The notes under the pieces were generated by a model. The model saw only the letters and a program-made list of their open reading frames with translations, was not told the origin of the DNA and made no database searches. Of a stretch of DNA of 49,377 nt, positions 8,057 to 17,524 are shown piece by piece. Position 1 is the stretch's first letter. Every line of letters starts with the position of its first letter. Origin of the DNA: JAOAIV01 sp038849555 (GTDB taxonomy: Archaea > Thermoproteota > Bathyarchaeia > Bathyarchaeales > Bathycorpusculaceae); assembly GCA_038849555.1 (NCBI GenBank), contig JAWCMT010000008.1, forward strand, positions 1-49,377, in the 5' to 3' direction. The position numbers and the translations under genes are program-made.

Positions 8057-9505
8057 ATGCATGTTTGCCTGATAAATCCGCCACGTATTCAACCTAAAGC
8101 ATGGGGTAAACCAAGCGTTTTCCAGCCCATAGGCTTAGCTTACATAGCCGCCGTGCTCGAAAAAACGCATAAAGTGTGCATAATAGACGCGCCAACAGAA
8201 GGCTGGCGGAACCTACAGCAGATAGATGAGACAAAATACCGCGTCGGCTTAAGTCGCACCGAAATAGCGGATAGGCTCAAGCGTTGGGCGCCAGACATGG
8301 TTGTGATTGAGATTCCGTTTTCCGGCTGGTCTAGAACGGCGTTTGAAGTGGCGGCTATCGCAAAAAGCATTAACCCCGGCGTCGTCACGGTGCTGGAAGG
8401 GCAGCATCCTTCCGCACGCACCGAGGACTGCCTCGCGAACCCTAATGTGGATTTTGTCGTGATAGGTGAACCAGAAATAACCATCGCTGAATTAATCGAC
8501 GCACTGGACAAGAAAACAGGAAAACTCGAGGAAATAAGGGGTATAGGCTTCAAAAAAAATGGCGCGGCGGTCATCACTCCGCAACGGCCGCTACTGGAGA
8601 ATCTGGACGCGCTTCCTTTTCCAGCAAGACATCTTCTCCCAATTAAGGATTATTATGACGCTGTAAAAGAGAACCCGCTTAGAGGCGAAATCTACAAGCC
8701 TTGGACGGCGCTGATAACCAGCCGCGGCTGCCCATATGAGTGCATCTTTTGCACGCACCACATAGTTTGGGGAAGAAAATGGCGTGGCAGAAGACCAGAG
8801 AACGTGGTTGCCGAGATAGAGCATGTCATCAGAACGTACGATGTTAAACAAATCGATTTTCTAGATGACAACATGACGCTTGACAGAAAAAGAATGGAAA
8901 GCATATGCGACCTAATCATAAAAAAAGGCTTAAAATTTGAGTGGTTCACGCCTAACGGAGTCAGAGCAGACACACTTGACGAGAAACTCTTGGCCAAAAT
9001 GAAGAAGGCTGGCTGCAGGAAAATCCGCATAGCGCCAGAATCAGGCGTTCAACATGTCATAGACCAAATCATCAAAAAGAAACTTGACCTCAAACGTGTA
9101 GAGCACGCAGTGGCTCTATGCAAGAAAGTGGGAATCAAGGTGGGCTGCTTCTTTGTAATCGGCTTCATAGGCGAAACAAAAAGGGACATACAGGAAACCA
9201 TAAAGTACGCCTATAAGCTCAGGCAGTTGGGCGCGGAAAGCTTCGTCTTCAGCATAGCCACGCCCGTTTATGGCACCAGACTCTACGAGCAAGCAAAAAG
9301 CGAAGGGTTTCTAAGGGAATGCTTCAGCGATGACGCCTTAGCTGGAGCGGAACCACTCATTGAAACGCCCGAATTTACAGCTGATGAACTGCGCGAGTTA
9401 TGCGCACAGGCGAATCTTGTGAACCCAACCTTCACACGCGAAAAAATGCTAAGAGCCATTAGAAACCCACGTAAAACACTGAAAACGCTGTTAGGGAGGC
9501 AATAA
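8057..9505 (+). CDS. B12-binding-domain radical SAM enzyme (class B type)
   Basis: 482 residues: an N-terminal cobalamin-binding Rossmann-like domain (residues about 1-170) and a radical SAM TIM barrel with Cys225, Cys229 and Cys232 (CPYECIFC). The conserved LDDNMTLD and IAPESG motifs of the family are present. The N-terminal domain lacks the DxHxxG motif, as is usual for this class, in which cobalamin binds base-off without a protein ligand. Known members methylate unactivated carbons or close rings in tetrapyrroles, antibiotics and lipids; the substrate cannot be told here. It is one of three such enzymes in this window. The ATG start is 35 bp after a TAA in the spacer behind cbiB. Confidence 0.88.
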   Translation: MHVCLINPPRIQPKAWGKPSVFQPIGLAYIAAVLEKTHKVCIIDAPTEGWRNLQQIDETKYRVGLSRTEIADRLKRWAPDMVVIEIPFSGWSRTAFEVAAIAKSINPGVVTVLEGQHPSARTEDCLANPNVDFVVIGEPEITIAELIDALDKKTGKLEEIRGIGFKKNGAAVITPQRPLLENLDALPFPARHLLPIKDYYDAVKENPLRGEIYKPWTALITSRGCPYECIFCTHHIVWGRKWRGRRPENVVAEIEHVIRTYDVKQIDFLDDNMTLDRKRMESICDLIIKKGLKFEWFTPNGVRADTLDEKLLAKMKKAGCRKIRIAPESGVQHVIDQIIKKKLDLKRVEHAVALCKKVGIKVGCFFVIGFIGETKRDIQETIKYAYKLRQLGAESFVFSIATPVYGTRLYEQAKSEGFLRECFSDDALAGAEPLIETPEFTADELRELCAQANLVNPTFTREKMLRAIRNPRKTLKTLLGRQ

Positions 9506-9511
9506 AGCTGA

Positions 9512-9574
9512 CCGCAAGCAACAGCCATAACCATCAGATAGACTTAACGGCGAACAAGCTTTAGTTACTTGCGG
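9512..9574. other. Inverted repeat between convergent gene ends
   Basis: CCGCAAGCAAC (9512-9522) is mirrored by GTTACTTGCGG (9564-9574) with one mismatch and a 41-nt loop. It lies between the end of the B12 radical SAM gene and the end of the convergent DUF1616 gene, overlapping the latter's last codons. A role in 3' end formation is possible, but the loop is long. Confidence 0.3.
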
Positions 9575-9962
9575 GCTCTGCACTTTGCGTTTGAACTTTT
9601 CTTTTTCTGAGAAAAGCGAGAAAAGCTAAAACCACAACTATGCTGGTAAGTGAAACTATAATCGAAGGCACTGATATCCCTATTGGCGATAACCCCAAGA
9701 AAAGCCCGGATACGCCGACTATGCTAAAACTTAGCGCCACAGACAACACAGCTTTCTCAACTAAATCCAATTTCCCCTCTTGAAACAGGACAGTGGCAAG
9801 ACAGTAGCCAGGCACAACCGCAACAAACACGAAGCCAAACAAGTACGTGAGTACTGAAAATGGCGAATTGCTAGGAATGAGGTAAACACAAAGCAGAGTC
9901 AAAAGAGTATAGAATATAATTATTCCAAGCCAACTGGAAGCTTTCAACCTTCTATCCTTCAA
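9561..9962 (-). CDS. Small DUF1616-type membrane protein
   Basis: 133 residues with four predicted membrane helices. The segment FGFVFVAVVPGYCLATVLF, followed by LDLVEKAVLSVALSFSIV, is the hallmark of the N-terminal part of DUF1616 proteins. Most of those are longer and carry an extracytoplasmic domain that is absent here. The tail is basic (RKRKVQT). It lies 40 bp downstream of the MtrH-like gene on the same strand and may share its transcript. The start codon is TTG at 9962, or a second TTG five codons later. The function of DUF1616 is unknown. Confidence 0.6.
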   Translation of the reverse strand: MKDRRLKASSWLGIIIFYTLLTLLCVYLIPSNSPFSVLTYLFGFVFVAVVPGYCLATVLFQEGKLDLVEKAVLSVALSFSIVGVSGLFLGLSPIGISVPSIIVSLTSIVVVLAFLAFLRKRKVQTQSAEPASN

Positions 9963-10002
9963 CAGATTTCAAACAAGCTTCAAAAAATAAAAAGAGAGAT
10001 GT

Positions 10003-10911
10003 TTAGAGGAAAATCTTGTAGATCGGATGCTGCTCATGCAGCGGTCTAATATCCAGGTCGCCCATCGCAGAAGCAACGTAAGTGTCAACTATCGCCACTG
10101 CAGGGAACACAAAGTCTGATTGCTCAGCAGGCCCGAACATCAGCCAGTTGGCACCCAGCGTCTGCATGATAGCGTTTGTGGCAGTTCTAGTTCCGTACCT
10201 GAACTCCTTAGGAACATGCGCTTTAACCCAGCCCATGGTGGTAACAACGTTTCCAGTTCCCAAGCCCGTTGGGTGACCATACTTCTCTTTTATCTTCGGT
10301 ATAGCCCGTACAGCAGTGCCCATATCTGGCTCGAACGCTGGAATAGCTGTGTCAATTAACGGTTTTGTGATGCCGCCTTCCTTTGCCAATGCTAAGGCTT
10401 CTTCCAAGACCTGCATTTTACCTTCGAGGCTGTTGTCCTTTGGATTGTCAGCAAGCACTATTGAAGCTGTAATTCCGCATTCTTTGACTTTTGCCGCTTC
10501 AGCCTTGGAGACACCCTTGTAGAACGAGTTGTAAATGCACCTGTCCTGCAAACCGGCGTTTTTGATTATTTCTGCGCCTGCCATGCGCGTCTTCGGACTC
10601 ATAGCATCCAACATAATCGGCGCATCGGTGTGGTCAGCAACGAAAGGAATGTACTTTGAGAAAGCTTCCTCCGTGGTTCCAACAACGTCCAAAGCAAATG
10701 GCACGCCAGTCAAGTCACGCAATGTTTCCATTTTGTTGATTATGGCTTCAGCCTCTTTTGCATCGAATATTCCTCTGTTTGCGTCTTGCACCATTTTCTG
10801 GCCGAGCCAGAAAATCGAGCCTATCAAGAAGGTTGGTAATTCGCCTGGTTGACCGCCAACTTGCACTTTTCCTATTTGATATACTTTTTGTTCTGTGTTG
10901 AACTTGAACAT
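10003..10911 (-). CDS. MtrH-like methyltransferase (methylcorrinoid:tetrahydropterin)
   Basis: 302 residues, matching the MtrH family: MFKFNTEQKVYQIG at the start, GGQPGELPTFLIGSIF, ALDVVGTTEEAF, and the GLGTGNVVTTMGWV segment. In methanogens MtrH is the catalytic subunit of the sodium-pumping methyltransferase. Stand-alone homologues (for example MtoA of methoxyl-using archaea) move methyl groups between a corrinoid protein and tetrahydromethanopterin. No MtrA-G membrane subunits are near, and the gene is 23 bp behind a corrinoid protein gene, so the stand-alone role is favoured. The methyl donor is unknown; no MtoB, MtgB or MttB gene is in the window. The ATG at 10911 is clear. Confidence 0.92.
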   Translation of the reverse strand: MFKFNTEQKVYQIGKVQVGGQPGELPTFLIGSIFWLGQKMVQDANRGIFDAKEAEAIINKMETLRDLTGVPFALDVVGTTEEAFSKYIPFVADHTDAPIMLDAMSPKTRMAGAEIIKNAGLQDRCIYNSFYKGVSKAEAAKVKECGITASIVLADNPKDNSLEGKMQVLEEALALAKEGGITKPLIDTAIPAFEPDMGTAVRAIPKIKEKYGHPTGLGTGNVVTTMGWVKAHVPKEFRYGTRTATNAIMQTLGANWLMFGPAEQSDFVFPAVAIVDTYVASAMGDLDIRPLHEQHPIYKIFL

Positions 10912-10934
10912 GTTGCCTCATCTGAACCTTAAAT

Positions 10935-11369
10935 TTACTTTTTCTTTCCTGCTATTGCTTTCTTCGCGATTTCAACGGCTTCTTCCTTGTTCTTGCCGAA
11001 TATGGCTCCCAAGGCATCAGCGTCTTCCTTTTTCACTGCAGCGCCGCCCATGATAATTATCAGCTTCTCTTTAAGCCCAGCAGCCTTCAATGATTCATCC
11101 AATTTTGCAAGGTTGTTTTTCGCTGGCACAGTGTTAATTGAAAGCGCCAGTATATCAGCATTGGACTCTTTGACTTTGTCTACAAAAACTTGCGGCGCAA
11201 CACTTTTGCCAGCATCGACAGTTTTGAAACCAGCGCGCTTCAGTGCCTTTCTAACTGCCTCTTTCGCGGTGTCGTGCATGTCTGGTTCAAGATTGCCGAT
11301 GACAACGGTTCCAAGCGGGTTTTCAGGTTCAGGTGGCTCTTTTTCCATCATAGATTTAAGCCATGACAT
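10935..11369 (-). CDS. Corrinoid (B12-binding) protein, minimal domain
   Basis: 144 residues consisting almost only of the cobalamin-binding domain. The cobalt-ligand motif is present as Asp30-x-His32 (PDMHDTA), but the usual Gly of DxHxxG is Ala35. The second motif region reads LALSINT, and the GG motif (MGGAAV, residues 107-112) is intact, followed by ADALGA. The helical cap domain found in MtaC/MttC-type proteins is missing; the N-terminus is a short acidic, Pro-rich linker. It is first in an operon with the MtrH-like gene and presumably carries the methyl group that enzyme uses. It has a GAAGGGA ribosome site and TATA box. Confidence 0.9.
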   Translation of the reverse strand: MSWLKSMMEKEPPEPENPLGTVVIGNLEPDMHDTAKEAVRKALKRAGFKTVDAGKSVAPQVFVDKVKESNADILALSINTVPAKNNLAKLDESLKAAGLKEKLIIIMGGAAVKKEDADALGAIFGKNKEEAVEIAKKAIAGKKK

Positions 11370-11420
11370 TTTAACTTACTTCCCTTCAGGTTTTACCCTC
11401 GCTTTTTATATTTGAATATC

Positions 11421-11450
11421 ATATTTAAACTTTAACTCTGAATCTATATT
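11421..11450. promoter_or_regulatory. Divergent TATA boxes for the corrinoid operon and the GT-C genes
   Basis: On the minus strand GTTTAAATAT (11430-11421) lies about 55 nt before the corrinoid protein ATG, giving a short leader. On the plus strand AATCTATATTAA (11441-11452) lies about 45 nt before the GT-C gene start. Assigned by pattern. Confidence 0.4.
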
Positions 11451-11491
11451 AACCATTCAAGAAACAAGAAATATGCTTGGGAAGGCCGAAA

Positions 11492-13804
11492 ATGCCCAAA
11501 ATAGCTGATAAGGCTCTCTTGCCGTTTCTCATTTTAACATTAGCCTTTGTATATCGAATGCTGCTGATGACTTGGGCTGTTTACCCTCCAGGCGCGGACA
11601 TTGGGCTACACCAAAGCGTCATCAAATCCATCACATTATCGGGTAACACGAATTTCCTATGGAACAACTATCAGATGGGAGGCGGACTTTCTCTAACTTT
11701 CCCGGGATATCACATCTTTGTTTCATACATAATTTTGTTAACAGGCATTCCTGATTACTTGGCGCATTCGTTAGTTGTTTCCTTTTTTTCCTCGCTTATT
11801 GTGTTAGTCGCGTATCTAATTACACGCGCGGTATGGATGGAATCAACCGCCTTGATAGTCGCGTTTTTAGTGGCGATTTCAAGGTTTGATATAGAAATGC
11901 TCCTTTGGGGCGGCTACCCTAACGTCATAACGCTAATGCTGATGCCGCTGATTTTTTACTTGTTCCTGCAAAAAAATAAGTTTTCGCCGCCAGCATTTCT
12001 TGCCACAACCGCCCTTTTGTCTGGAACAGTATTCTTAACCCACTCTTTAAGCGCAGTTATGTTCGTGGGAATAACCTTCACTACAGTGTTACTTACTTTA
12101 ATTTTCTCCAAGAAACTTGGCATAGTGAAGAAACAGCTTTTAATCTGGGTTGTACCCATCTTTCTCGGCGCCATACTGGTTTCGCCTTTTCTGGTTGAAG
12201 TTGCGCCTGCGTATGTGCATGTAAACGGAGAAACCTTTACAGGCGGCATTTCCGACATTCGGCAAGCGCTGCTTTCGACAAGAGTTCTGCCTCTGGAGTG
12301 GGTGATCCCTCTTTTCGGCTCTGTCATCTTTTTCTTCTTGTTCTCCAGAAAATACAAGGGCAGCTCCTTTACGGTTCCCGCTTTGTTTTTCGTTGCGTGG
12401 ATTTTGGTTCCGATGATTTTTACTCAAGGATACCTTGTGGGAATATATACAGATTATAATCGATTTTTGTACTTCATCATCTTACCTATCATAATGCTGA
12501 TTGGGCTTGGAATCGATCATGGCGCAGGCTTCTTCGCGCGGGTAATAGACACGTACCTAACTTTGACACACAATGCAGGGTCAAGACGCTGGATGCGCCT
12601 GTCTCGCAAAACTATCTATTCCAGCTTCCTTCTCGGTTTTCTGTTATTCGCGTTTTTATGCGTGCCACTTTTCGTGACTCCATCTCAAGGCATAGCGGTG
12701 CAAAGTTTTTACCAAGTGATGAACGACAAGGGCTACGAGGCAATAAAATGGGCGCGAGAAAACACCGCGGCAGGTTCAGTGTTTGTTTCCGACGCGCTCT
12801 ACGGCTGGTGGTTTTCAGGTTTCGCGGAGCGCCCAACCCTAAGCGCTGTTGACCCCCAGTACTTGACGCTTGCACGCGAACTTGAACCCGCAAAGACCGC
12901 CAAAAACCTGCTGGACACGGATTACCTAGTAGATAATGGTTTGATTCAGGTTCGAGAAGACGGCGGCTACATTGGTAGGCATAACCCAATGTTTCTGGCC
13001 AAGCTTAACTGGACCTATTTCCCCTACCCATTCATGCATTTCAATAACAGCGCATCAGAAATCAAATACCGAGTTGGCGAGAAACTGCATTCGTTAAGCT
13101 TAACTGAGCTCCCAGTGCAAGAAATGTGGGTGGAAAGCAACGGAGAGCACGCCACTATCGTTGTGAAAAAGGGCAATGATTTCTTCAATTATACGCAACT
13201 AACAACAGTTTACAAAGGTTCACGTTTCGTTAATATGACCATCACTTTGGAAAGCGCAATTGACGATGTTTCTTTGGATTGGCTTACTTTTAAAGTGCAC
13301 AGCAAAGGCAAGGTAGTCACTACGCTGGAAAATGAGACTGTAGGCTTGCTCGATGAAGGCGTGAAAGCGCTGGCGCAATTAATTTTTGATAAATCAACAT
13401 TAAAACTCAAAGTTATCAACAAGGAAAATCCCTGCATACTCGAATTAGAATACAACTTGAAAGGCAAATCCGAAGCGCAGATTCAGCTTATGGCAAGCAC
13501 ATTTTCAGTTACAGACGACCCAGAAGTTTATAAAAACCCAGAAAACACAGAAAAAAGTATGACGGAAATAGTCTTGGATAATCTTAAAGCGTTTCATGAA
13601 GGAAAGTTACTTAAGCTATCTCAAGAGAACGGGGAGAAACCCCTTATTGACGTTTTTGATTACAAGTACGCGATAAAAAAGTGGGCTATTTCCTATATTG
13701 CCTGCCGTGATTCTGAGTTAATTCCAAAATTTGCGAAGGATCCCGCCTTCAGCCTCGTGTTTATTAACGATGAGGTAGCAATATTTGGGGTTAAACGGTC
13801 TTAA
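11492..13804 (+). CDS. Giant GT-C-like membrane glycosyltransferase/PTPS-related protein 1
   Basis: About 770 residues: a polytopic membrane half (roughly residues 10-400, about 10-12 helices) and a soluble extracytoplasmic half with a beta-rich end. The first outside loop contains GADIGLH, resembling the acidic loop motif of GT-C glycosyltransferases that use lipid-linked sugars. LWGGYPN in a later loop recurs in the following gene as LWGGYTT. The closest families I know are the PTPS-related membrane proteins and oligosaccharyltransferase-like GT-C enzymes. The ATG at 11492 has GGAAGG six bases upstream; a TTG at 11477 is in frame but lacks a ribosome site. It forms an operon with the paralogue 26 bp downstream, probably for surface glycan or S-layer modification. 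Confidence 0.72.
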   Translation: MPKIADKALLPFLILTLAFVYRMLLMTWAVYPPGADIGLHQSVIKSITLSGNTNFLWNNYQMGGGLSLTFPGYHIFVSYIILLTGIPDYLAHSLVVSFFSSLIVLVAYLITRAVWMESTALIVAFLVAISRFDIEMLLWGGYPNVITLMLMPLIFYLFLQKNKFSPPAFLATTALLSGTVFLTHSLSAVMFVGITFTTVLLTLIFSKKLGIVKKQLLIWVVPIFLGAILVSPFLVEVAPAYVHVNGETFTGGISDIRQALLSTRVLPLEWVIPLFGSVIFFFLFSRKYKGSSFTVPALFFVAWILVPMIFTQGYLVGIYTDYNRFLYFIILPIIMLIGLGIDHGAGFFARVIDTYLTLTHNAGSRRWMRLSRKTIYSSFLLGFLLFAFLCVPLFVTPSQGIAVQSFYQVMNDKGYEAIKWARENTAAGSVFVSDALYGWWFSGFAERPTLSAVDPQYLTLARELEPAKTAKNLLDTDYLVDNGLIQVREDGGYIGRHNPMFLAKLNWTYFPYPFMHFNNSASEIKYRVGEKLHSLSLTELPVQEMWVESNGEHATIVVKKGNDFFNYTQLTTVYKGSRFVNMTITLESAIDDVSLDWLTFKVHSKGKVVTTLENETVGLLDEGVKALAQLIFDKSTLKLKVINKENPCILELEYNLKGKSEAQIQLMASTFSVTDDPEVYKNPENTEKSMTEIVLDNLKAFHEGKLLKLSQENGEKPLIDVFDYKYAIKKWAISYIACRDSELIPKFAKDPAFSLVFINDEVAIFGVKRS

Positions 13805-13830
13805 ATCCAAGCGAGGAGAGCACCGTAGCC

Positions 13831-16122
13831 TTGACGTATAAACTTGAAAACGGCAAATTTTTCGAAGCAATTTTTGTAATTGCTTTTTCAGTATTCATCT
13901 TAGTATTCTTTTATGCGCTAATATCAATGAACGGGCTTGTCTTAGGAAATGACCCGGCTGTCCATTTAGAAAAAGCACAGATATTTCTAAGAACCGGCAA
14001 GATCCCCTTGGAAAATTTAGGCTGGGCTCCGCCGCTCTACTCGATTATGCTTGCCGCGTTCATCGCTTTTACCGGCGCAGGCAGCATTGAGCAAATGATT
14101 TTTCTGGTTAAGGCAGCAGCCGTGATTATCGATTGGCTACTGGTTTTATCGGTTTATTTAATTGGCTCCAAATTTTTCAGCAAGAAAATCGGTGCTGCAG
14201 CCGCAATTTTGTTGTTAATGTGTGTGCCAATGTATGAAGTCAACTTGTGGGGCGGTTACACCACAGTGCTTGGATTGGCATTCATGGTCCTACTGTTTTC
14301 ATATCTGCCTTCAGCCAAAGATACGGGGCATGTAATGATCACCTTCTTAGCAGGTTTTTCTTTAGTTCTATCGCATCAGCTGACGACGTTTGTGGTCGCG
14401 TTAGTTCTTCCACCAATCCTTCTCTTCTTGCTCGTAAAATCTAGAGGCACATACTTCAAGGCCTTAGTTGCGCTGGTTCTGGGCGGGGGATTAGCCTTTT
14501 TCCTCTATTATTTCAAAGCAACAATAGCTTATGTTGATGTAATCATCGAGCATGTCTTCCTCACACAAAAAGCGTATGCATACCAGATTCCATACACCAG
14601 CCTTAACGCGTTCATGATAAATTTTGGCTTCATCCTCGTGCTCGCGTTGGCAGGTATTTTCCTTGCCCTCCTCAAATTAAGAGCAGAAAAACAGCCGGCA
14701 CTTTTCCTGATTTTATTCCTAAGCTTTCTTGTGCCGCTTATTCTATCGCAATCGCACCTGTTTGGGCTGTACCTACCGTTTCAATGGTTCATTTACTATT
14801 TGACGCCGCCCATGGCCATTCTCGCAGCCGTTTCACTTACATTCATAATCGACCGAACCGCAGGTTTCTATCGCAGGTATAAACAAAAATGGAAGAAAAT
14901 CCAGCTGCAATCAGTGACGCTCGCCCTTATTATTTTAGCATCTTTGACCTTTATGTTCCGCGCCGGAGTGGTCTATGGGAAAATCATGGAGGCAAGCGTG
15001 TACTATTCAACAACTGATTTGAAAGCATACGACGCGGGCGTTTGGCTCCGGAGCAATTTTCCAGAAGAAGCAGCAGTGGTTGTGACGGAGGTTCCTGGGT
15101 TTTGGTTCCAATTATTCTCTGGCAAGCAGGTGATAGCGCAAACCAGCCCGACAGTCGAAAGAAACGTGGTTGCGGAGGCTGTCCTGGACTTAACTTACGA
15201 GGTTGAGCACCCATTAACTTTGGTGAGGGTGTATGACATGACGAAAGGCGATGTTTCTGATGAGAACTACGTTTCCATAAACCATGTTTGGTACATGGTT
15301 TCATACTCCGCGGCAGATGGAAACTTTATAGGTTACAGCGTAAACGGTGTTGAAAAAAGACCGCGGCTGTCTGATTTTAACAGAGAAACCGTTTTTGAGA
15401 ATACTAGTTCTCTTAAGAAGCTGGCTATCCGCTACTTCAACGATGAGATAAGCATTATGCAAACAATTCTTATCCAAAACGACAGATACCCAATAAATGT
15501 CATCTGGGCAGTGTCGCCCCTGAAAAGCAGCGTCAGCAATGTCTCGCTGTATTTGAGTACTTTCTTTGATCTACGCTTCTCCCTCGAAAAGGCTTATGTC
15601 CCCGGCGTATTAAATTGGGAGAACCCGTGGAGCCGCCCCACGTACATTCATGGAAATGAGTGGGCAGTAGTGAACTTTTCCCGCTCAACCTTGACAGATA
15701 ATTACCTTAGCTTCTATGATGAGAAAAACGAAGTAATCTTTGCACTAAGCTTCAGTGAGCTGCCTGACTGGGGAAACGTGGGTGTTTTGGCAAGCAACCA
15801 GATAGACGCGGTACGCTTCCAATACAACTTTGACAGGATTAATGTTAACCAAACAGCCTCTTTTCAGTATCAAGTGCTTACATTTTCGAAAAACAGCTAT
15901 CCAGAATTTGTGCAGTTAAGCGAGTTCAAAAACCTATTTGCAGCTAAGCACACAGCGCCATTTGAGGTTAAAAGCAGAGACTACTCAGACTTCATTAAAG
16001 AAAAAAATATCCGATTTATTGTGTATGACCGAAACCAGCTTGACACGAAAATTATCCGTTCTAGGCGCTTAGAAATGATTTACTCTAATGACCGATATGT
16101 AATTTTCAAAATCAAGAGCTGA
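13831..16122 (+). CDS. Giant GT-C-like membrane glycosyltransferase/PTPS-related protein 2
   Basis: 763 residues, a diverged paralogue of the preceding gene in the same order of parts. A first helix is followed by an outside loop with GNDPAVH, where the Asp and His align with GADIGLH. It then has about 11 helices, an LWGGYTT loop, and a soluble C-terminal half of about 380 residues with many aromatic and Asn residues. The start is TTG at 13831 with GGAGAG upstream. The gap of 26 bp to its neighbour shows an operon. The two may act on different acceptor or donor glycans, but no substrate can be read from the sequence. It ends 71 bp before the convergent SPASM radical SAM gene. Confidence 0.72.
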   Translation: MTYKLENGKFFEAIFVIAFSVFILVFFYALISMNGLVLGNDPAVHLEKAQIFLRTGKIPLENLGWAPPLYSIMLAAFIAFTGAGSIEQMIFLVKAAAVIIDWLLVLSVYLIGSKFFSKKIGAAAAILLLMCVPMYEVNLWGGYTTVLGLAFMVLLFSYLPSAKDTGHVMITFLAGFSLVLSHQLTTFVVALVLPPILLFLLVKSRGTYFKALVALVLGGGLAFFLYYFKATIAYVDVIIEHVFLTQKAYAYQIPYTSLNAFMINFGFILVLALAGIFLALLKLRAEKQPALFLILFLSFLVPLILSQSHLFGLYLPFQWFIYYLTPPMAILAAVSLTFIIDRTAGFYRRYKQKWKKIQLQSVTLALIILASLTFMFRAGVVYGKIMEASVYYSTTDLKAYDAGVWLRSNFPEEAAVVVTEVPGFWFQLFSGKQVIAQTSPTVERNVVAEAVLDLTYEVEHPLTLVRVYDMTKGDVSDENYVSINHVWYMVSYSAADGNFIGYSVNGVEKRPRLSDFNRETVFENTSSLKKLAIRYFNDEISIMQTILIQNDRYPINVIWAVSPLKSSVSNVSLYLSTFFDLRFSLEKAYVPGVLNWENPWSRPTYIHGNEWAVVNFSRSTLTDNYLSFYDEKNEVIFALSFSELPDWGNVGVLASNQIDAVRFQYNFDRINVNQTASFQYQVLTFSKNSYPEFVQLSEFKNLFAAKHTAPFEVKSRDYSDFIKEKNIRFIVYDRNQLDTKIIRSRRLEMIYSNDRYVIFKIKS

Positions 16123-16193
16123 AGCCTAAAACGCAGTACATTAAATATCATACTAAAAATTGGTGACAAAGAGGAAGTTACTAAGGGCTTTGT

Positions 16194-17249
16194 TTATGCT
16201 TCACGAAGGACTTTGGGCACGTATGCGCATGCAGGGTCGCTTTCGAATAAGTCGCCCGTGTAGTACTCGGCGCGGGTGCGGCAGCCTCCGCAGATTTCAC
16301 GGTACTCGCAAACGCCACACTTGCCCTTGATGTTGCTTTTGTCTCTGAGTTTAAGGTGAAGCTCAGAACGCTGCAGTTCGTCCCATGTTGCACGCAAGCC
16401 CTTCGTCTTCACGTTTCCAACCCGGTAGCCCTCATGGAATCCGCATGAGCGGTAGTCTCCGTTCTCTGTGACGCTGATGTAGTTTCCGCCTATGGTGCAT
16501 TTGCCGAGGAAGCGCTGTGTGAACCAGTCCCAGAAGTCAGCTGGATTACGTTGCCGCACAATTCGAGCATAGAAAGGCGCGTAAACGTTTACGTGCACTT
16601 GACCAGCATATTTCACTTGGAGATCATAAATGTTGTTAAAAGCCCACTCATATTCTTCAGCGCTAGGCGCCAACTCAGGCATGTTCGGGTCAGCCCGGCC
16701 CACGGGCACAAGATTGTGAAAGACAACCATACGGGCTTTGTGCTCAGCCGCAAGCTTAACCACATGCTCGGCGTCTTTGAGGTTATACTTAGTCATCGTT
16801 GTAACTATACAATCAAGGATACCGTTTTCCGACAGGCGTTTCATAGCGTAGAGCGCCTTATCGTAGCTACCCTTGCCTCGTATAATGTCGTTTGATTCTC
16901 TGGCGCCGTCGACGCTGACAGCCGTGTGTACTTCGTGGCGCACAAGGTTATTAAGCCGCTTCTCGTCAAATGCGAAGCCGCTGGTTATGAGGCTGACTTC
17001 GAACCCGATTTTTTTTGCATAGGCTATAACATCGAATATGTCTTCGCGGATCAAGGGTTCGCCGCCGCTTATGCCAAACCAAGGAGAACCAAAATCGTAA
17101 ATTTCATCAACAATCTTGCAAGCAGTCTTGGTGTCGACTTCTGTGTCTTTAGCGTATTCAGGTGTATAACTGCAATACATGCAGTTGCCCACACATCTTC
17201 TTGTACATCGCCATGTAACCATATACAAAGGCGCTTTTCGCGAAGCCAT
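16194..17249 (-). CDS. Radical SAM/SPASM enzyme, AhbC/AhbD-like
   Basis: About 351 residues. The radical SAM cluster is Cys19, Cys23 and Cys26 (CVGNCMYC); GISGGEPL, and VSVDG follow as expected. The C-terminal SPASM region has many Cys (CGVCEYREICGGC, then ESDPACAYVP) for auxiliary Fe-S clusters. This ending is typical of the alternative haem biosynthesis enzymes AhbC/AhbD and of peptide-modifying SPASM enzymes; the sequence alone does not separate them. A close paralogue is encoded at 22864-23937. ATG 17249 is preferred over the in-frame GTG 17258, because the latter has no ribosome site of its own. Confidence 0.85.
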   Translation of the reverse strand: MASRKAPLYMVTWRCTRRCVGNCMYCSYTPEYAKDTEVDTKTACKIVDEIYDFGSPWFGISGGEPLIREDIFDVIAYAKKIGFEVSLITSGFAFDEKRLNNLVRHEVHTAVSVDGARESNDIIRGKGSYDKALYAMKRLSENGILDCIVTTMTKYNLKDAEHVVKLAAEHKARMVVFHNLVPVGRADPNMPELAPSAEEYEWAFNNIYDLQVKYAGQVHVNVYAPFYARIVRQRNPADFWDWFTQRFLGKCTIGGNYISVTENGDYRSCGFHEGYRVGNVKTKGLRATWDELQRSELHLKLRDKSNIKGKCGVCEYREICGGCRTRAEYYTGDLFESDPACAYVPKVLREA

Positions 17250-17463
17250 CAAGCTCACAAGCAGATGTAGATAAAATCTTTACGATATAAGAGTTACGAT
17301 AAAAACCCCAATTTCGCCATCATAACCAAGAGAATCAAAATGGTGTAAAACTGCTTCAGAAATAGCCTCATATGCTCTCAGTTTTGAAGGGACTTTTCCA
17401 AAAAGTTCAGTATCCGCGGCTCTTTCTTTACATTGGCGCTTTCAATTTTTACTTTCAGAAAAT

Positions 17464-17512
17464 CTTATAAGTCTTTCGAGATAGAGTGAGGTCAGTTTTC
17501 AATCGAGGAGAG
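17464..17512 (+). promoter_or_regulatory. TATA box and strong ribosome site of the RnfD-ferredoxin gene
   Basis: CTTATAAG at 17464-17471 would start transcription near 17495. GAGGAGAG at 17505-17512 precedes the ATG at 17525 by 12 nt. The gene therefore has its own promoter and does not depend on the oppositely oriented SPASM gene upstream. Confidence 0.5.
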
Positions 17513-17524
17513 TGTGCATAGAGA

